DNA from: Candidatus Cloacimonadota bacterium | GTDB lineage: Bacteria; UBA4055 | Assembly (NCBI GenBank): GCA_002742935.1 | Contig: PDON01000071.1 | Span: 1 to 57,133 of the forward strand | Direction: 5' to 3' | Length of the DNA stretch: 57,133 nt | Part shown: piece after piece, positions 8,453 to 17,855 of the stretch | How the letters are laid out: each line of letters opens with the position of its first letter | Position numbering within the stretch: position 1 is the stretch's first letter | Position numbers and translations under genes: made by a program | The notes under the pieces: model-generated | Databases searched by the model: none | Told to the model about the DNA's origin: nothing | What the model saw: the letters and a program-made list of their open reading frames with translations, nothing else

Positions 8453-10348
8453 ATGAGATATATTTTTATCATAATATGTTTTTTTATAATCTCTTGTGTT
8501 ACTACAGGTGGAAACTATAAAAAAGAGAGTTATTCAAAGATTGATGAGCTTATTAGTGAGTATCAATTTGAGGATGCTGAAGAGTATATTTTAGATCTTC
8601 TTGAAGAATCCCCTCTTGATAAAAATTTAGCAGTTCTTTACTCTTTTGTTCTTTTTAAAGGTGATAGATTTCAAAGTTGCTACAGTTTAACAGATGAGAT
8701 TTTAAAGGATCGTACCTTTTTTAGAAGTTTACCAAACCTTAGAAAATCTGATCTTTTCTACTATCATCTTATATCTTCGGTAAACACAGGTAACTTTGAT
8801 AAAAGCAGCAGTATATACAATAATTATGTTTCTCAGTTTAAGTCTCCCGTAGATAAAGTTAAACAGGCTATTATCTTCATAAACAACAATCTTGTTTTAG
8901 AAAACTATTCGGATGCTGTTAGTAGTATAAAGGAGATTCAGAAGAGGTTTAGAGTTAATTCAGATCTTTCATTAAACTTAAGTTACTTAGAAGCCTATTC
9001 CTACTATAAAATGGGTAAGTATGAGATGGCGATAGATCTTATATCATCTATCTCTGAGTACAAACTTCAAAATGGATATTTATATAAAATAAAAGAACTT
9101 TTAGATAGAGTAGTAGAGAGAAGTGAAGAAACAATTGTTGAAACGTATAAAAATCTTCTTATTAACTCCTACAATAATTTATTAGATATGAGTAGTGATT
9201 TTACTTTCTCGGATAAAATTAAGAGAAGTATCTACTCCCTTAATGCTGAAGATATTTCAATCTCTTTAGATACTAAAGCTGACGATACATCGGCATTAAC
9301 ACTTATAAGGGTTCTTCCGGGTGAGAATAAAACAGGAATCCTTTTTGGTTCAAATGATTCTATAAAATATTCAGATCTAAATTATGATGAAAGTAAAAAT
9401 CTTTTAACCTTTACTATTGAGGATAAAAACCTAAATTATAATAGCAATAGAATAGATCCTCCTAAGGGTGTAGGTGTAACAGAGTTTTCTTGGTTAAAGA
9501 GTAGGGGTGATCTTCACTTTTCCATAAAGCTTGAGGATGATTATGAGATAAGTGTTGAAAAACTTTACGATAATTTTGAGAAGAACAAAAATGCTTCAGA
9601 CAGGTATCAACTTCTACTCTCAATAGATCTTCCTACCACAGCATACTCTATGGAACTTGCAACAAAAAAGGATGGTGATTATACTATTGTTCTAGATCCT
9701 GGCCATGGTGGCGATGATTGTGGAGCTCTTTCTGTAATGAAGAGGGCTGACGGAAGAAAATATTATGAAAAGGATATGAATCTTCTCCTCTCTATTGAGC
9801 TTAAAAAATATTTGGAAAAGAGAGGATATAATGTTTTTTTAACAAGAACGGCAGATTACTATCCTGATCTTGTTGAAAGAACAAGGATTGCTCTTCAAAG
9901 GGATGCAGATATGTTCCTTTCAATACATATGAACTCTGCTTCCAGAAGAAGAAAAGCAAGATGGCAGAAGGATGATTATATTGGTGTTGAGATGATAGTT
10001 AGAAACTCTTTAGGTAGTGTTCCTGAGTTTATCAATAAAGATAACTTCAACAAGAGTAGGTGGATAAAAGAGAGGAAAAGGGCTCTAAAAGAGCATAGAA
10101 AGCTTTCAGATATTTTCCAGTCAACCATAAGAAAAGAGTTGGATCCTCCTTTTAATAGAAAGAGAACACTTAAAAAGAGGAACTTAAAAATTTTTTCAGG
10201 TATGACCATTCCTCACGCTCTTATTGAGACAGGATTTATAATAAACAATAGGAATTTGAAGTATTTGTTAAAAAAAGAGGGTAGAAATAAACTCTATAAA
10301 GGTATTTTAAAAGGAATAGAAAAATATAGAAAAACATTAAAAAAATAG
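8453..10348 (+). CDS. N-acetylmuramoyl-L-alanine amidase (Amidase_3), lipoprotein with TPR-like N-terminal region
   Basis: This is a cell-wall hydrolase predicted to cut the bond between MurNAc and the stem peptide. The signal peptide has a lipobox IISC (Cys ~15), so it should be anchored in the envelope. Residues ~25-225 are helical and repeat-like, resembling tetratricopeptide units, with an unassigned linker domain following. The C-terminal Amidase_3 domain starts near residue 405 with VLDPGHGGDD (zinc His), then the EKDMNL Glu, FLSIHMNSA (zinc His, ~491) and ALIETGF (catalytic Glu, ~590). At 631 residues it is longer than simple AmiC-type enzymes. It lies 8 bp upstream of the M3 peptidase, probably in one transcript with it. 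Confidence 0.9.
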   Translation: MRYIFIIICFFIISCVTTGGNYKKESYSKIDELISEYQFEDAEEYILDLLEESPLDKNLAVLYSFVLFKGDRFQSCYSLTDEILKDRTFFRSLPNLRKSDLFYYHLISSVNTGNFDKSSSIYNNYVSQFKSPVDKVKQAIIFINNNLVLENYSDAVSSIKEIQKRFRVNSDLSLNLSYLEAYSYYKMGKYEMAIDLISSISEYKLQNGYLYKIKELLDRVVERSEETIVETYKNLLINSYNNLLDMSSDFTFSDKIKRSIYSLNAEDISISLDTKADDTSALTLIRVLPGENKTGILFGSNDSIKYSDLNYDESKNLLTFTIEDKNLNYNSNRIDPPKGVGVTEFSWLKSRGDLHFSIKLEDDYEISVEKLYDNFEKNKNASDRYQLLLSIDLPTTAYSMELATKKDGDYTIVLDPGHGGDDCGALSVMKRADGRKYYEKDMNLLLSIELKKYLEKRGYNVFLTRTADYYPDLVERTRIALQRDADMFLSIHMNSASRRRKARWQKDDYIGVEMIVRNSLGSVPEFINKDNFNKSRWIKERKRALKEHRKLSDIFQSTIRKELDPPFNRKRTLKKRNLKIFSGMTIPHALIETGFIINNRNLKYLLKKEGRNKLYKGILKGIEKYRKTLKK

Positions 10349-10356
10349 GAGTAAAC

Positions 10357-12396
10357 ATGAATAATCCATTATTGGAAAAAGTTGACTTTGTTAACTATGA
10401 CAAAATTAAGGCTGAGCACTTTGTTCCGGCTACAGAAGAGATAATTAAGCAGGTTCAGGAGAAACTGGAAAAAATTAAAAATGTTGAGGGTGTAAGAACT
10501 CACAAAAATACTGTTCTGGAATCAAATCTAATCAGCGATATGCTTTCACAGGTTATATCTCCAATGTCTCAACTTTACAGTCTTATGGGAACAAAAGAGG
10601 TTATGGAAGCATTTGCAATAGTTCAGCAGAAGCTAACAACCCTTTCTAACGAAATGGGAATGGATCCTGACTACTATAAAGCTTTTAAAGATTTTAGTGA
10701 AACTGAGGAAGCTAAAAACCTAACGGGTGAAAAGAAGAGAGATTTAGAAGAGGTTATGAAAGGTTTCAGACTTTCAGGTGCTGAACTTTCTGATGAAAAG
10801 AAAGAGGAGCTTAAAAAGATAAATATAAAACTTTCTGAGCTTTCAATGAACTTTAACAACAATGTTGTTGCTTCTACATATGATATGGTCTTAAAGGATA
10901 AAGATGATCTTGACGGATTACCGGAAGCAGCAATAGCAGGAGCAAGAGCTAAATTTAAGCAAAAATTTCCTGAGTCTGAAGAGGAAGGTTGGTTGTTTAA
11001 TCTAGATTATCCATCACTTCTTCCTTTTATGAAATACTCTACCAAAGAGAATTTAAGAAAGCAGCTTTGGGAAAAGAATATGACTAAGGCTATTGGTAAA
11101 GATAATGATAATAGACCTATTATTACTGAAATCTTAAAGCTCAAAAAAGAGAAAGCAAATATTTTAGGATTTGAAACATACGCAGATCTTTCTTTAGAAA
11201 CAAAAATGGCAACTTCACCTAAAGTTGTAATGGACTTCCTTTCAAATATTGCTGAAAAGGTTCAGCCAAAAATTGAAAAAGAGTATGAAGAGCTTAAAGA
11301 GTTTATTGGTAAAAACAGTGGAGAAAAGCCAGAACATGTAATGCCTTGGAACTCATCTTATTGGTCAAATAAGCTTCAAGAAGAGCTTTACTCATACAAC
11401 GAAAATGAAGTAAGAGAGTATTTTGAAATCAATAATAGTATTGAAGGTCTTTTCCTAATCTGTAATAAAATCTATGGAATAAGGTTAGAAAAACTTGAAA
11501 ATATCCCTGTTTGGCATAAAGATGTAAAAGTTTACAGCATCTATGATGAAAAAGATGAGTTAAGGGCATACTGCTACTTTGATATGCACCCAAGATCAGG
11601 TTTAAAGAGACCGGGTGCTTGGATGAGTGGTTTAAGATCAGGTAAAAATGATGCAAATGGTAAGGTTATTCCTATTGTAGGTGTTCATTGTAACTTTACA
11701 GAGCCTGTTGGTGATACACCTGCTCTATTAACCTATGATGAAGTACAAACACTTTTCCACGAGTTTGGACATGCTCTTCACGGTGCTCTTTCAAAAACAG
11801 AGCTTTCTTCAACTGCAGGAACAAGTGTTGCTTGGGATACAGTAGAGCTTCCATCATCATTTATGGAAAATTTTGTAAGAAACAAAATATCTTTAAAACT
11901 TTTGGCTAAGCATTACAAAACAGGTAAAGAGATGCCGGAAGATTTAATGGATAAACTATTGGCTTCAAACGATTTCCAAAAAGCTACTTTTGTAAGAAGA
12001 CAGATCACTTTTGGAATGTTTGATATGACTCTTCACTATACTGAAGCTCTAAAAGATGAACCAAGAGATTCTCACGAGGTTTATAAAGAGATGTATAAAA
12101 AATACTCTTTAACACCTTTTATAGAGGGAACATATTTTGAAACAGCCTTTAGTCACATATTTGGTGGAGGATATGCAGCAGGATATTACTCTTACCTTTG
12201 GGCAAATATATTAGATGCAGATGCTTTCTCATACTTTGAAGAGAATGATGATATACTTTCTCGTGAAAAAGGTATGAAATTTAGAGAAAATATTTTAGAA
12301 AAAGGTAATAGTGAAGATATGAACATTCTTTTTGAGAAGTTTAGAGGAAGACCTGTTTCCGACAAAGCACTTCTTAAAAGGATTGGAATTAAATAG
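10357..12396 (+). CDS. M3 family oligopeptidase (oligopeptidase A / dipeptidyl carboxypeptidase type)
   Basis: This is a zinc metallopeptidase of the thimet oligopeptidase family that degrades short peptides in the cytosol or periplasm. The HEFGHALHG zinc motif begins at about residue 468, with the downstream Glu ligand region WDTVELPSSFMEN. The Gly/Tyr-rich substrate loop FGGGYAAGYYSYLWA near the C-terminus is typical of the family. Its length of 679 residues matches OpdA/Dcp. There is no signal peptide, so a cytosolic role is likely. A ribosome binding site (AGGAG) precedes the ATG, and a strong terminator follows. Separating PrlC from Dcp would need a phylogeny. Confidence 0.95.
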   Translation: MNNPLLEKVDFVNYDKIKAEHFVPATEEIIKQVQEKLEKIKNVEGVRTHKNTVLESNLISDMLSQVISPMSQLYSLMGTKEVMEAFAIVQQKLTTLSNEMGMDPDYYKAFKDFSETEEAKNLTGEKKRDLEEVMKGFRLSGAELSDEKKEELKKINIKLSELSMNFNNNVVASTYDMVLKDKDDLDGLPEAAIAGARAKFKQKFPESEEEGWLFNLDYPSLLPFMKYSTKENLRKQLWEKNMTKAIGKDNDNRPIITEILKLKKEKANILGFETYADLSLETKMATSPKVVMDFLSNIAEKVQPKIEKEYEELKEFIGKNSGEKPEHVMPWNSSYWSNKLQEELYSYNENEVREYFEINNSIEGLFLICNKIYGIRLEKLENIPVWHKDVKVYSIYDEKDELRAYCYFDMHPRSGLKRPGAWMSGLRSGKNDANGKVIPIVGVHCNFTEPVGDTPALLTYDEVQTLFHEFGHALHGALSKTELSSTAGTSVAWDTVELPSSFMENFVRNKISLKLLAKHYKTGKEMPEDLMDKLLASNDFQKATFVRRQITFGMFDMTLHYTEALKDEPRDSHEVYKEMYKKYSLTPFIEGTYFETAFSHIFGGGYAAGYYSYLWANILDADAFSYFEENDDILSREKGMKFRENILEKGNSEDMNILFEKFRGRPVSDKALLKRIGIK

Positions 12397-12415
12397 TATT
12401 AATTTCCATAACATA

Positions 12416-12449
12416 TTAAAAAAGAGAGCAGTTTTGCTCTCTTTTTTAA
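12416..12449 (+). terminator. Rho-independent terminator after the M3 peptidase gene
   Basis: A perfect stem with GAGAGCA/TGCTCTC core, a GTTT loop, and flanking A- and T-tracts gives a classic intrinsic terminator 20 bp after the stop codon. The symmetric A/T tracts could let it act in both directions. Confidence 0.92.
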
Positions 12450-12696
12450 TAAACAACCTGAGTTTGACATTCCAATAAATAGTTTAGTAAGTATAATATT
12501 ATATAAATATTTTTGATTATTACACTAAATATTGGTTTAAATAATTACTGTAATTTTCTTTATATCTCCATTTACAATCCAAATATTTATCCACTTCTGT
12601 TTTATAACTCCTTTGCAATTCGTAATAAGGAGAATATTAAGTTTTAGTTTTTATTTTGTATTTAACATAATAAACGATATTTCAATAAAAAATAAC

Positions 12697-12725
12697 TTGA
12701 CATAGCCTATTAATAATCATATTTT
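12697..12725 (+). promoter_or_regulatory. Probable sigma-70-type promoter of iorAB
   Basis: A consensus -35 hexamer TTGACA is followed after 17 bp by TATTTT as the -10. This puts the likely transcript start about 40 bases upstream of the iorA ATG. The surrounding space (12450-12774) holds no gene. A second TTGACA at 12464 has no -10 at usable spacing. Confidence 0.5.
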
Positions 12726-12774
12726 TAGGAATGAAATATTGTACTAAAAACATGATATAAATGAAAGGAAAGTC

Positions 12775-14373
12775 ATGGAAAAATTATTACTTCTTGGTGA
12801 CGAGGCACTAGCACAGGGTGCTATTGATGCCGGTATGTCCGGTTGTTACGCTTATCCGGGAACTCCATCAACTGAAATTATGGAGTATGTTCAAAAGTCA
12901 AAGGAAGCAAAAGAGAGAAATATTCACAGAGCTTGGTCAGCAAATGAAAAAACTGCTGTAGAATCTGCTCTTGGAATGTCTTATGCCGGTAAGAGGTCTA
13001 TTGCTTGTATGAAGCATGTTGGACTTAATGTTGCAGCTGATGCTTTTGTAAACTCCGGTATTACTGGTGCAAATGGTGGAAATCTTGTAGTATCTGCAGA
13101 TGATCCTTCAATGCACTCATCTCAAAATGAGCAAGACTCAAGATTCTTTGCAAAATTCTCACTTATTCCAACTTTAGAGCCTTCAAACCAACAGGAAGCA
13201 TACGATATGATGCACTATGGTTTCGATTTCTCTGAAAAGTATAAAACACCTATTCTTGTAAGATTGACCACAAGACTTGCTCACTCAAGAGCCGGTGTAA
13301 AAAGAGTTGAGATGAAGAAAGAGAATGAAGTTAAACTACCTGAAGATAAGAGACAATTTGTACTTCTTCCTTCAATTGCTAAAAACAACTATAACAAGCT
13401 TATAGCGACTCAAGAGAAGTTTGAAGAGGAATCAAATAACTCTCCATTCAATAAGTATATTGAGGGTAAAGATAGGAGTATGGGTATTATTGCTTGCGGT
13501 ATTACTTACAACTATCTAATGGAAAACTATCAAGAAACTCCATGTCCTTATCCAATCCTAAAAGTTTCTCAGTATCCATTACCAAGAAAAATGGTTGAAA
13601 AGATGGTTGCTGAATGTGAGACTATTCTTGTGATGGAAGAGGGTCAACCACTTGTAGAAGAGACACTTAGAGGATTCCTTGATAACGGTGTTATTGTTAA
13701 AGGTAGACTTGATGGTGTTTTACCAAGAGTGGGAGAGCTAAATCCAAATCTTGTTGCTAAAGCTTTAAATTTAGGAAATCCGGAACTACAAAAAGTTCCT
13801 GAACTTGTTGCCGGAAGACCTCCTAAAATGTGTGGTGGATGTAGCCATATAGATTCATACTCAGCTCTTAAAGAGGGTATTAAAGAGAAGTATGGTGATG
13901 GACACATATTTGCAGATATTGGATGTTATACTTTGGCTGCTCTTCAACCTTTTGAGTGTGTAAACTCTTGTGTTGATATGGGTGCTTCTATAACTATGGC
14001 TAAAGGTGCTTCTGATGCCGGTCTTTTCCCTGCTGTTGCTGTTATTGGAGATTCAACTTTCACTCACAGTGGTATGACAGGTCTTTTAGATGCTGTTATT
14101 GAGAATACCAATATGGTTGTTATGATCCTAGATAACTCTACTACAGGTATGACAGGTGGTCAAGCTTCACAAGCTTATAACAAAGTACAAGATATTGTAA
14201 AAGGTCTTGGTGTTGATCCTGATCATATTAGAGTTATGAATCCTATTAAGAAAAACCATCAACAACTTCTTGATATACTTGATGAAGAGGTTAACTACAA
14301 TGGTGTTTCTGTAATCATTCCTACAAGAGAGTGTATTCAGACCCTAAAGAGAAGAACAAGAAAGTCTAAATAG
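12775..14373 (+). CDS. iorA: Indolepyruvate:ferredoxin oxidoreductase alpha subunit, lacking the C-terminal ferredoxin domain
   Basis: IorA, with IorB, oxidatively decarboxylates arylpyruvates (from aromatic amino acids) to aryl-acyl-CoA, or runs in reverse, using ferredoxin. The N-terminal pyrimidine-type domain opens with GDEALAQGAIDAG and YPGTPSTEI. The thiamine-diphosphate domain shows MCGGCSHID (~351-359), ADIGCYTLA and the GDSTFTHSGMTGL...NTNMVVMILDN motif. The protein is 532 residues and ends with PTRECIQTLKRRTRKSK. The familiar IorA carries an additional C-terminal 2[4Fe-4S] ferredoxin-like domain, which is absent here, so electron exit must use another route. It sits 17 bp upstream of iorB and is a clear operon. 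Confidence 0.93.
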   Translation: MEKLLLLGDEALAQGAIDAGMSGCYAYPGTPSTEIMEYVQKSKEAKERNIHRAWSANEKTAVESALGMSYAGKRSIACMKHVGLNVAADAFVNSGITGANGGNLVVSADDPSMHSSQNEQDSRFFAKFSLIPTLEPSNQQEAYDMMHYGFDFSEKYKTPILVRLTTRLAHSRAGVKRVEMKKENEVKLPEDKRQFVLLPSIAKNNYNKLIATQEKFEEESNNSPFNKYIEGKDRSMGIIACGITYNYLMENYQETPCPYPILKVSQYPLPRKMVEKMVAECETILVMEEGQPLVEETLRGFLDNGVIVKGRLDGVLPRVGELNPNLVAKALNLGNPELQKVPELVAGRPPKMCGGCSHIDSYSALKEGIKEKYGDGHIFADIGCYTLAALQPFECVNSCVDMGASITMAKGASDAGLFPAVAVIGDSTFTHSGMTGLLDAVIENTNMVVMILDNSTTGMTGGQASQAYNKVQDIVKGLGVDPDHIRVMNPIKKNHQQLLDILDEEVNYNGVSVIIPTRECIQTLKRRTRKSK

Positions 14374-14390
14374 TGATTAAAGGATAAATT

Positions 14391-14963
14391 ATGAAAAAAG
14401 ATATAATTTTAGCTGGTGTTGGTGGACAGGGTATCCTTTCTATTGCTACAGTTATTGGTTATGCTGCAATTGAATCAGGTCTCTCTTTAAAGCAGAGTGA
14501 GGTTCATGGTATGAGTCAAAGAGGTGGAGATGTTTCATCTAATCTAAGAATTTCAAGTAAAGAGATATATTCAGATCTTATACCTTTTGGTAGTGCTGAT
14601 GTGATTATTTCTGTTGAGCCAATGGAAAGTTTAAGATACTTACCTTATCTTTCAAAAGATGGTTGGTTAATTACTAACTCTACACCTTTTGTTAATATTG
14701 ATAACTATCCTGAACTTGAAGAGGTAAAGAGTGAAATTGATAAACTTCAAAACTCACTTTTTATTGAAGGGGATAAGATAGCCAAAGAGAATAAAAATGC
14801 CAGAGGTATGAATATGGTTATGCTTGGAGCTGCATCTAACTACTTGGATATACCATTTGAAAAACTTGAAGAAGGGATTAAATTTATCTTTGGAAGAAAA
14901 GGTGAAGATGTTGTAGAAGCAAATCTTAGAGCTCTTAGAGCCGGTAGAGATTGTGCTAAATAA
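14391..14963 (+). CDS. iorB: Indolepyruvate:ferredoxin oxidoreductase beta subunit
   Basis: This is the gamma-type (catalytic-domain) partner of IorA. The sequence starts MKKDIILAGVGGQGILSIA, the standard glycine-rich motif of the gamma domain in 2-oxoacid:ferredoxin oxidoreductases. SEVHGMSQRGGDVSSNLR matches the IorB signature. At 190 residues it is normal for IorB. It follows iorA by 17 bp and precedes a terminator, so the operon is just iorAB. Confidence 0.94.
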   Translation: MKKDIILAGVGGQGILSIATVIGYAAIESGLSLKQSEVHGMSQRGGDVSSNLRISSKEIYSDLIPFGSADVIISVEPMESLRYLPYLSKDGWLITNSTPFVNIDNYPELEEVKSEIDKLQNSLFIEGDKIAKENKNARGMNMVMLGAASNYLDIPFEKLEEGIKFIFGRKGEDVVEANLRALRAGRDCAK

Positions 14964-14992
14964 GATCTTCTTGAAAGGTTATAGATAATATG

Positions 14993-15020
14993 AAAGAGCC
15001 CCATTTTTTGGGGCTTTTTT
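14993..15020 (+). terminator. Rho-independent terminator of iorAB
   Basis: A GAGCCCC / GGGGCTT stem with a T-rich loop is followed by a run of six T. It lies about 30 bp after the iorB stop codon. Confidence 0.9.
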
Positions 15021-15442
15021 AATAATACAATTTATATATTCACTAAAAATATTTTTTTGAAGAAAGAGAGAACTTGTAAAATTGAGATAGTTAGGAGAGC
15101 TACCTATTATTTAAACCGAGTCCGGTATAAAAACAACAATCTATCTTATGTAATAATTAAATATATAAATTATAAGATTATGTATAATGGTAAGTACAAT
15201 AAGGGTTTTATGCCCCAATTATATTTTTGCTTCTTTTTGATAAGAGAAAGAGGAGCTTTGGATTCTTTTGGCTACAAAAGAAGTTTTATATCTTTTTCAG
15301 AATAGTTTAAGCAGATAAGATTTCTCCCTTTTTTGTTGGATCATATGTATATTATCAAAATGAAATAGAAGGGTTTCCTCATATTCACTAGATTTATCGA
15401 AACCTCTTTGAAGATGATTAAAGTATAAATAAGAGAAAGCTT
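15021..15442. other. Intergenic region upstream of the M20 gene
   Basis: About 420 bp without a gene I can support. An 82-codon frame from a TTG at 15057 has no ribosome binding site, no recognisable motif and an odd composition. A 15-bp sequence at 15119-15133 recurs inverted at 27944-27958. The M20 promoter is presumably here but I see no clear consensus. Confidence 0.4.
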
Positions 15443-16570
15443 ATGAAAATGGATAAAATTATAAACCTTAGACATACTCTTCATAAAAATGCAGAACTTT
15501 CTCACAATGAAAAAGAGACCTCAAAGATACTTAAAGAGTATCTAATTCCTTTAAAGCCTGATTATTTGGAAGATGTTGGTTATGGATTTTTTATAGTGTT
15601 TGACAGTAAAAAAGAGGGTCCGGTTTCAATGTTCAGATCCGATATAGATGCTCTTCCCATTGAAGAGAGTAACGACTTTGAGTATAGATCCAAAAATATA
15701 AACAGAGCTCATCTCTGTGGTCATGATGGTCATATGGCAATAGCTGTATATTTAGCGGAAAAAATTTCTAAAAACAAGCCCCAAAGAGGTAAAACTATTA
15801 TTCTGTTTCAGCCGGCAGAAGAGGTAGGGGAGGGTGCGAAACAGGTTTTGGAATCTGAAAAGTTTCTCTCTCTAAACCCCAATTATGTTTTTGGTCTTCA
15901 CAATATACCCGGATACAGAAAATCATCTATAATCATAAAGAAAGGATCTTTTGCTTCAGCTTCAAGAGGTATGGTTATTAAACTTTTTGGTAAGCAATCC
16001 CATGCCGGAGAACCGGAAAAAGGTATAACCCCCGTTTTTGCCGTAGAGAGGATAATAGGAGGTTTTAGAAAAGAGATTGAGAGAAAAGATTACTACAGAG
16101 ATTTTCATAATCTGACAATAGTCCATATAAATATTGGTGAGGCAGCTTTTGGAACATCTCCGGGTTATGGAGAGGTTTTAGTTACATTGAGAACAGCATT
16201 AAATAGCGATATGGAAAAGCTTGTTGACAGGTGTGAAAATATTATTAGATCTATATGTGAAGAGGAGAAACTTAAATTTGAGATAGATTATAAAGAGATC
16301 TTTCCTGCAACCATTAATGATGACTATTGTGTAGATATGGTAAAAGAGGTTGCCAAAAGCTCCAACCTTGAAACTATTGAGATTGATACTCCTTTTAAAT
16401 GGTCAGAGGATTTTTCCTACTTTACCAATAGGTATAAAGGTAGTTTTTTTGGTCTTGGTTCAGGGGTTGATACTCCAAATCTTCACAATCAGTGTTACAA
16501 TTTTCCCGATGATATAATAGAGTCAGGAGGAGAGATATTTTTTAACCTTTACGAGAAGATTCATAGGTGA
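15443..16570 (+). CDS. M20 family amidohydrolase (N-acyl-amino-acid / hippurate hydrolase type)
   Basis: This is a cytosolic zinc aminoacylase of the M20D group. It starts LRHTLHKNAELSHNEKETS, the N-terminal signature of hippurate hydrolase/IAA-amino acid hydrolase relatives. MFRSDIDALPIEE and HLCGHDGHMA supply metal ligands, and FQPAEEVGEGAKQ holds the catalytic Glu and next ligands. GLHNIPG and the dimerisation-domain segment KLFGKQSHAGEPEKGI follow. The C-terminal WSEDFSYF segment is also typical. The 375-residue length is usual. The exact acyl-amino-acid substrate cannot be read from the sequence. Confidence 0.92.
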   Translation: MKMDKIINLRHTLHKNAELSHNEKETSKILKEYLIPLKPDYLEDVGYGFFIVFDSKKEGPVSMFRSDIDALPIEESNDFEYRSKNINRAHLCGHDGHMAIAVYLAEKISKNKPQRGKTIILFQPAEEVGEGAKQVLESEKFLSLNPNYVFGLHNIPGYRKSSIIIKKGSFASASRGMVIKLFGKQSHAGEPEKGITPVFAVERIIGGFRKEIERKDYYRDFHNLTIVHINIGEAAFGTSPGYGEVLVTLRTALNSDMEKLVDRCENIIRSICEEEKLKFEIDYKEIFPATINDDYCVDMVKEVAKSSNLETIEIDTPFKWSEDFSYFTNRYKGSFFGLGSGVDTPNLHNQCYNFPDDIIESGGEIFFNLYEKIHR

Positions 16571-16661
16571 AATAGCTTAGATCTTTTTAGTATATCTCGG
16601 CTAGAAAATCTTTATGATGAGATAGAGATACACCATAGATGTATAGGAAAGCTGGATCTAC

Positions 16662-17741
16662 CTAAAACTGTTTAACTCTATCTAAAAATTGATCTTTTTC
16701 AACCATTTCAGAGAAATCATCAACCATATATCTACCCATATCTATTACGGTTTTCCAGTTTTTTATACGGGTATCAAAATCGAAATTTTGGAAATCTTTT
16801 CTATCGGTTAACTTTCTATTTGGAAGCTTATTCATAAGTTCTTTTGAGGGGGATATCATAACAATATTTTCATACTTTTTGGGTGATAGCTTTCTTTTTT
16901 TATACAATTTGTCAAACCATCCCGGAAGAGCAAAATCGTAGAAGTGAGGATATAAAACTATGCCTTCATCAATATTGAGATCTATATCAAAATGGTAATC
17001 TATTATCCCTCCATCTCTATATATATCTTTTCTACTCGTTCCCTCTATATTTTTAACACCGTAAGTTACAAGGGGTATAGATCCGGAAGCCATTAAGCTG
17101 TCCAATAGATTATTTTTACTTAAACGGATCTTTTCTGTAGGCATATCATCTACAGCATAAAATGGAGAGCTTTTATCTGAGTAGAAGAGAGCTCTTTTGA
17201 AGAAATATTTAAGATTATTTCTATCTATAGCATTAGTTAGAGCTGCTATTCCTAATCCTAATGAAAGAGAGATCCTATTTTCACTTTTCAATATACCCCT
17301 GCACTTTGCACTTATAATATTCAATCTAAAAATGGGATTATTAACTATATATTCAATATCATCATCTTTAATGAAAGAGTGAAGCATATCTATACTTAGT
17401 TTTGAGAGTATATCAATATCTATTTTAGCAGGATCCAGATCCTTATATCTATATCCAAAATTTGTATAGCTATCCCTAAATATCTCAATACTTTTTTCAG
17501 GGTTTTTGCCTGCATAAGCCGCAAATCTCCAAGAACCTACAGAGGATCCCAATAGGTGTAAGGGTGTTTCTCTATACTTAAAAAATGTAGATGAAAGATA
17601 TTTATCAAGCTCACTTAATATTAACCATTTTGGACCACCGGAAGCCCCGAGCATTCCCGTAATAAGATCTTGGGAAAACCCTCTTTTTTCTATCTTTTCA
17701 ATAGCTTTTTTCCCTGCTTGTATCTTAATAGCTCTTTTCAA
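16662..17741 (-). CDS. Patatin-like phospholipase/acyl hydrolase
   Basis: The protein carries the patatin Ser-Asp dyad. The oxyanion-hole loop is GASGGPKW (~32-39), the nucleophile elbow GSSVG (Ser ~67), and the Asp lies in YRDGGIIDYH (~243). The predicted activity is hydrolysis of acyl esters of lipids in the cytosol or at the inner membrane face; no signal peptide is seen. The length (359 residues) is ordinary. The gene is divergent from sbcD across a 233-bp region that contains three phased palindromes, so it may be under dedicated repressor or activator control. A lipid-responsive regulator would fit, but none is encoded next to it. Confidence 0.85.
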   Translation of the reverse strand: MKRAIKIQAGKKAIEKIEKRGFSQDLITGMLGASGGPKWLILSELDKYLSSTFFKYRETPLHLLGSSVGSWRFAAYAGKNPEKSIEIFRDSYTNFGYRYKDLDPAKIDIDILSKLSIDMLHSFIKDDDIEYIVNNPIFRLNIISAKCRGILKSENRISLSLGLGIAALTNAIDRNNLKYFFKRALFYSDKSSPFYAVDDMPTEKIRLSKNNLLDSLMASGSIPLVTYGVKNIEGTSRKDIYRDGGIIDYHFDIDLNIDEGIVLYPHFYDFALPGWFDKLYKKRKLSPKKYENIVMISPSKELMNKLPNRKLTDRKDFQNFDFDTRIKNWKTVIDMGRYMVDDFSEMVEKDQFLDRVKQF

Positions 17742-17791
17742 TTTTACCTCTTTAATAATCTTCTATATGTTGTTTTTTCTTTCTCTTTCAT

Positions 17792-17807
17792 TTGGAGTAT
17801 ACTCCAA
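17792..17807. promoter_or_regulatory. Phased palindrome 1: TTGGAGTATACTCCAA
   Basis: A perfect 16-bp palindrome in the patatin-like gene / sbcD divergent region, 51 bp upstream of the patatin-like start. It is the first of three related sites at exactly 32-bp intervals and looks like a dimeric transcription-factor operator. Confidence 0.75.
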
Positions 17808-17823
17808 GATTTTTCATTTATTT

Positions 17824-17839
17824 TTGGAGTGTACTCCAA
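17824..17839. promoter_or_regulatory. Phased palindrome 2: TTGGAGTGTACTCCAA
   Basis: The second copy matches the first except at one central base. Its flanks extend the symmetry with T- and A-tracts. It begins 32 bp after palindrome 1, about three helical turns, which puts bound proteins on the same face of the DNA. Confidence 0.75.
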
Positions 17840-17855
17840 AAATATACTCTATTAT

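Noticed and set aside
12464..12497. TTGACA ... TATAAT pair upstream of iorA
   Set aside because: The two hexamers are 22 bp apart, too far for a normal sigma-70 promoter. The pair at 12697-12725 has correct spacing.
15057..15305. 82-codon frame starting with TTG after the iorAB terminator
   Set aside because: It has no ribosome binding site, no recognisable motif and a composition unlike the neighbouring genes. It also includes a repeated intergenic element, so I treat it as chance.
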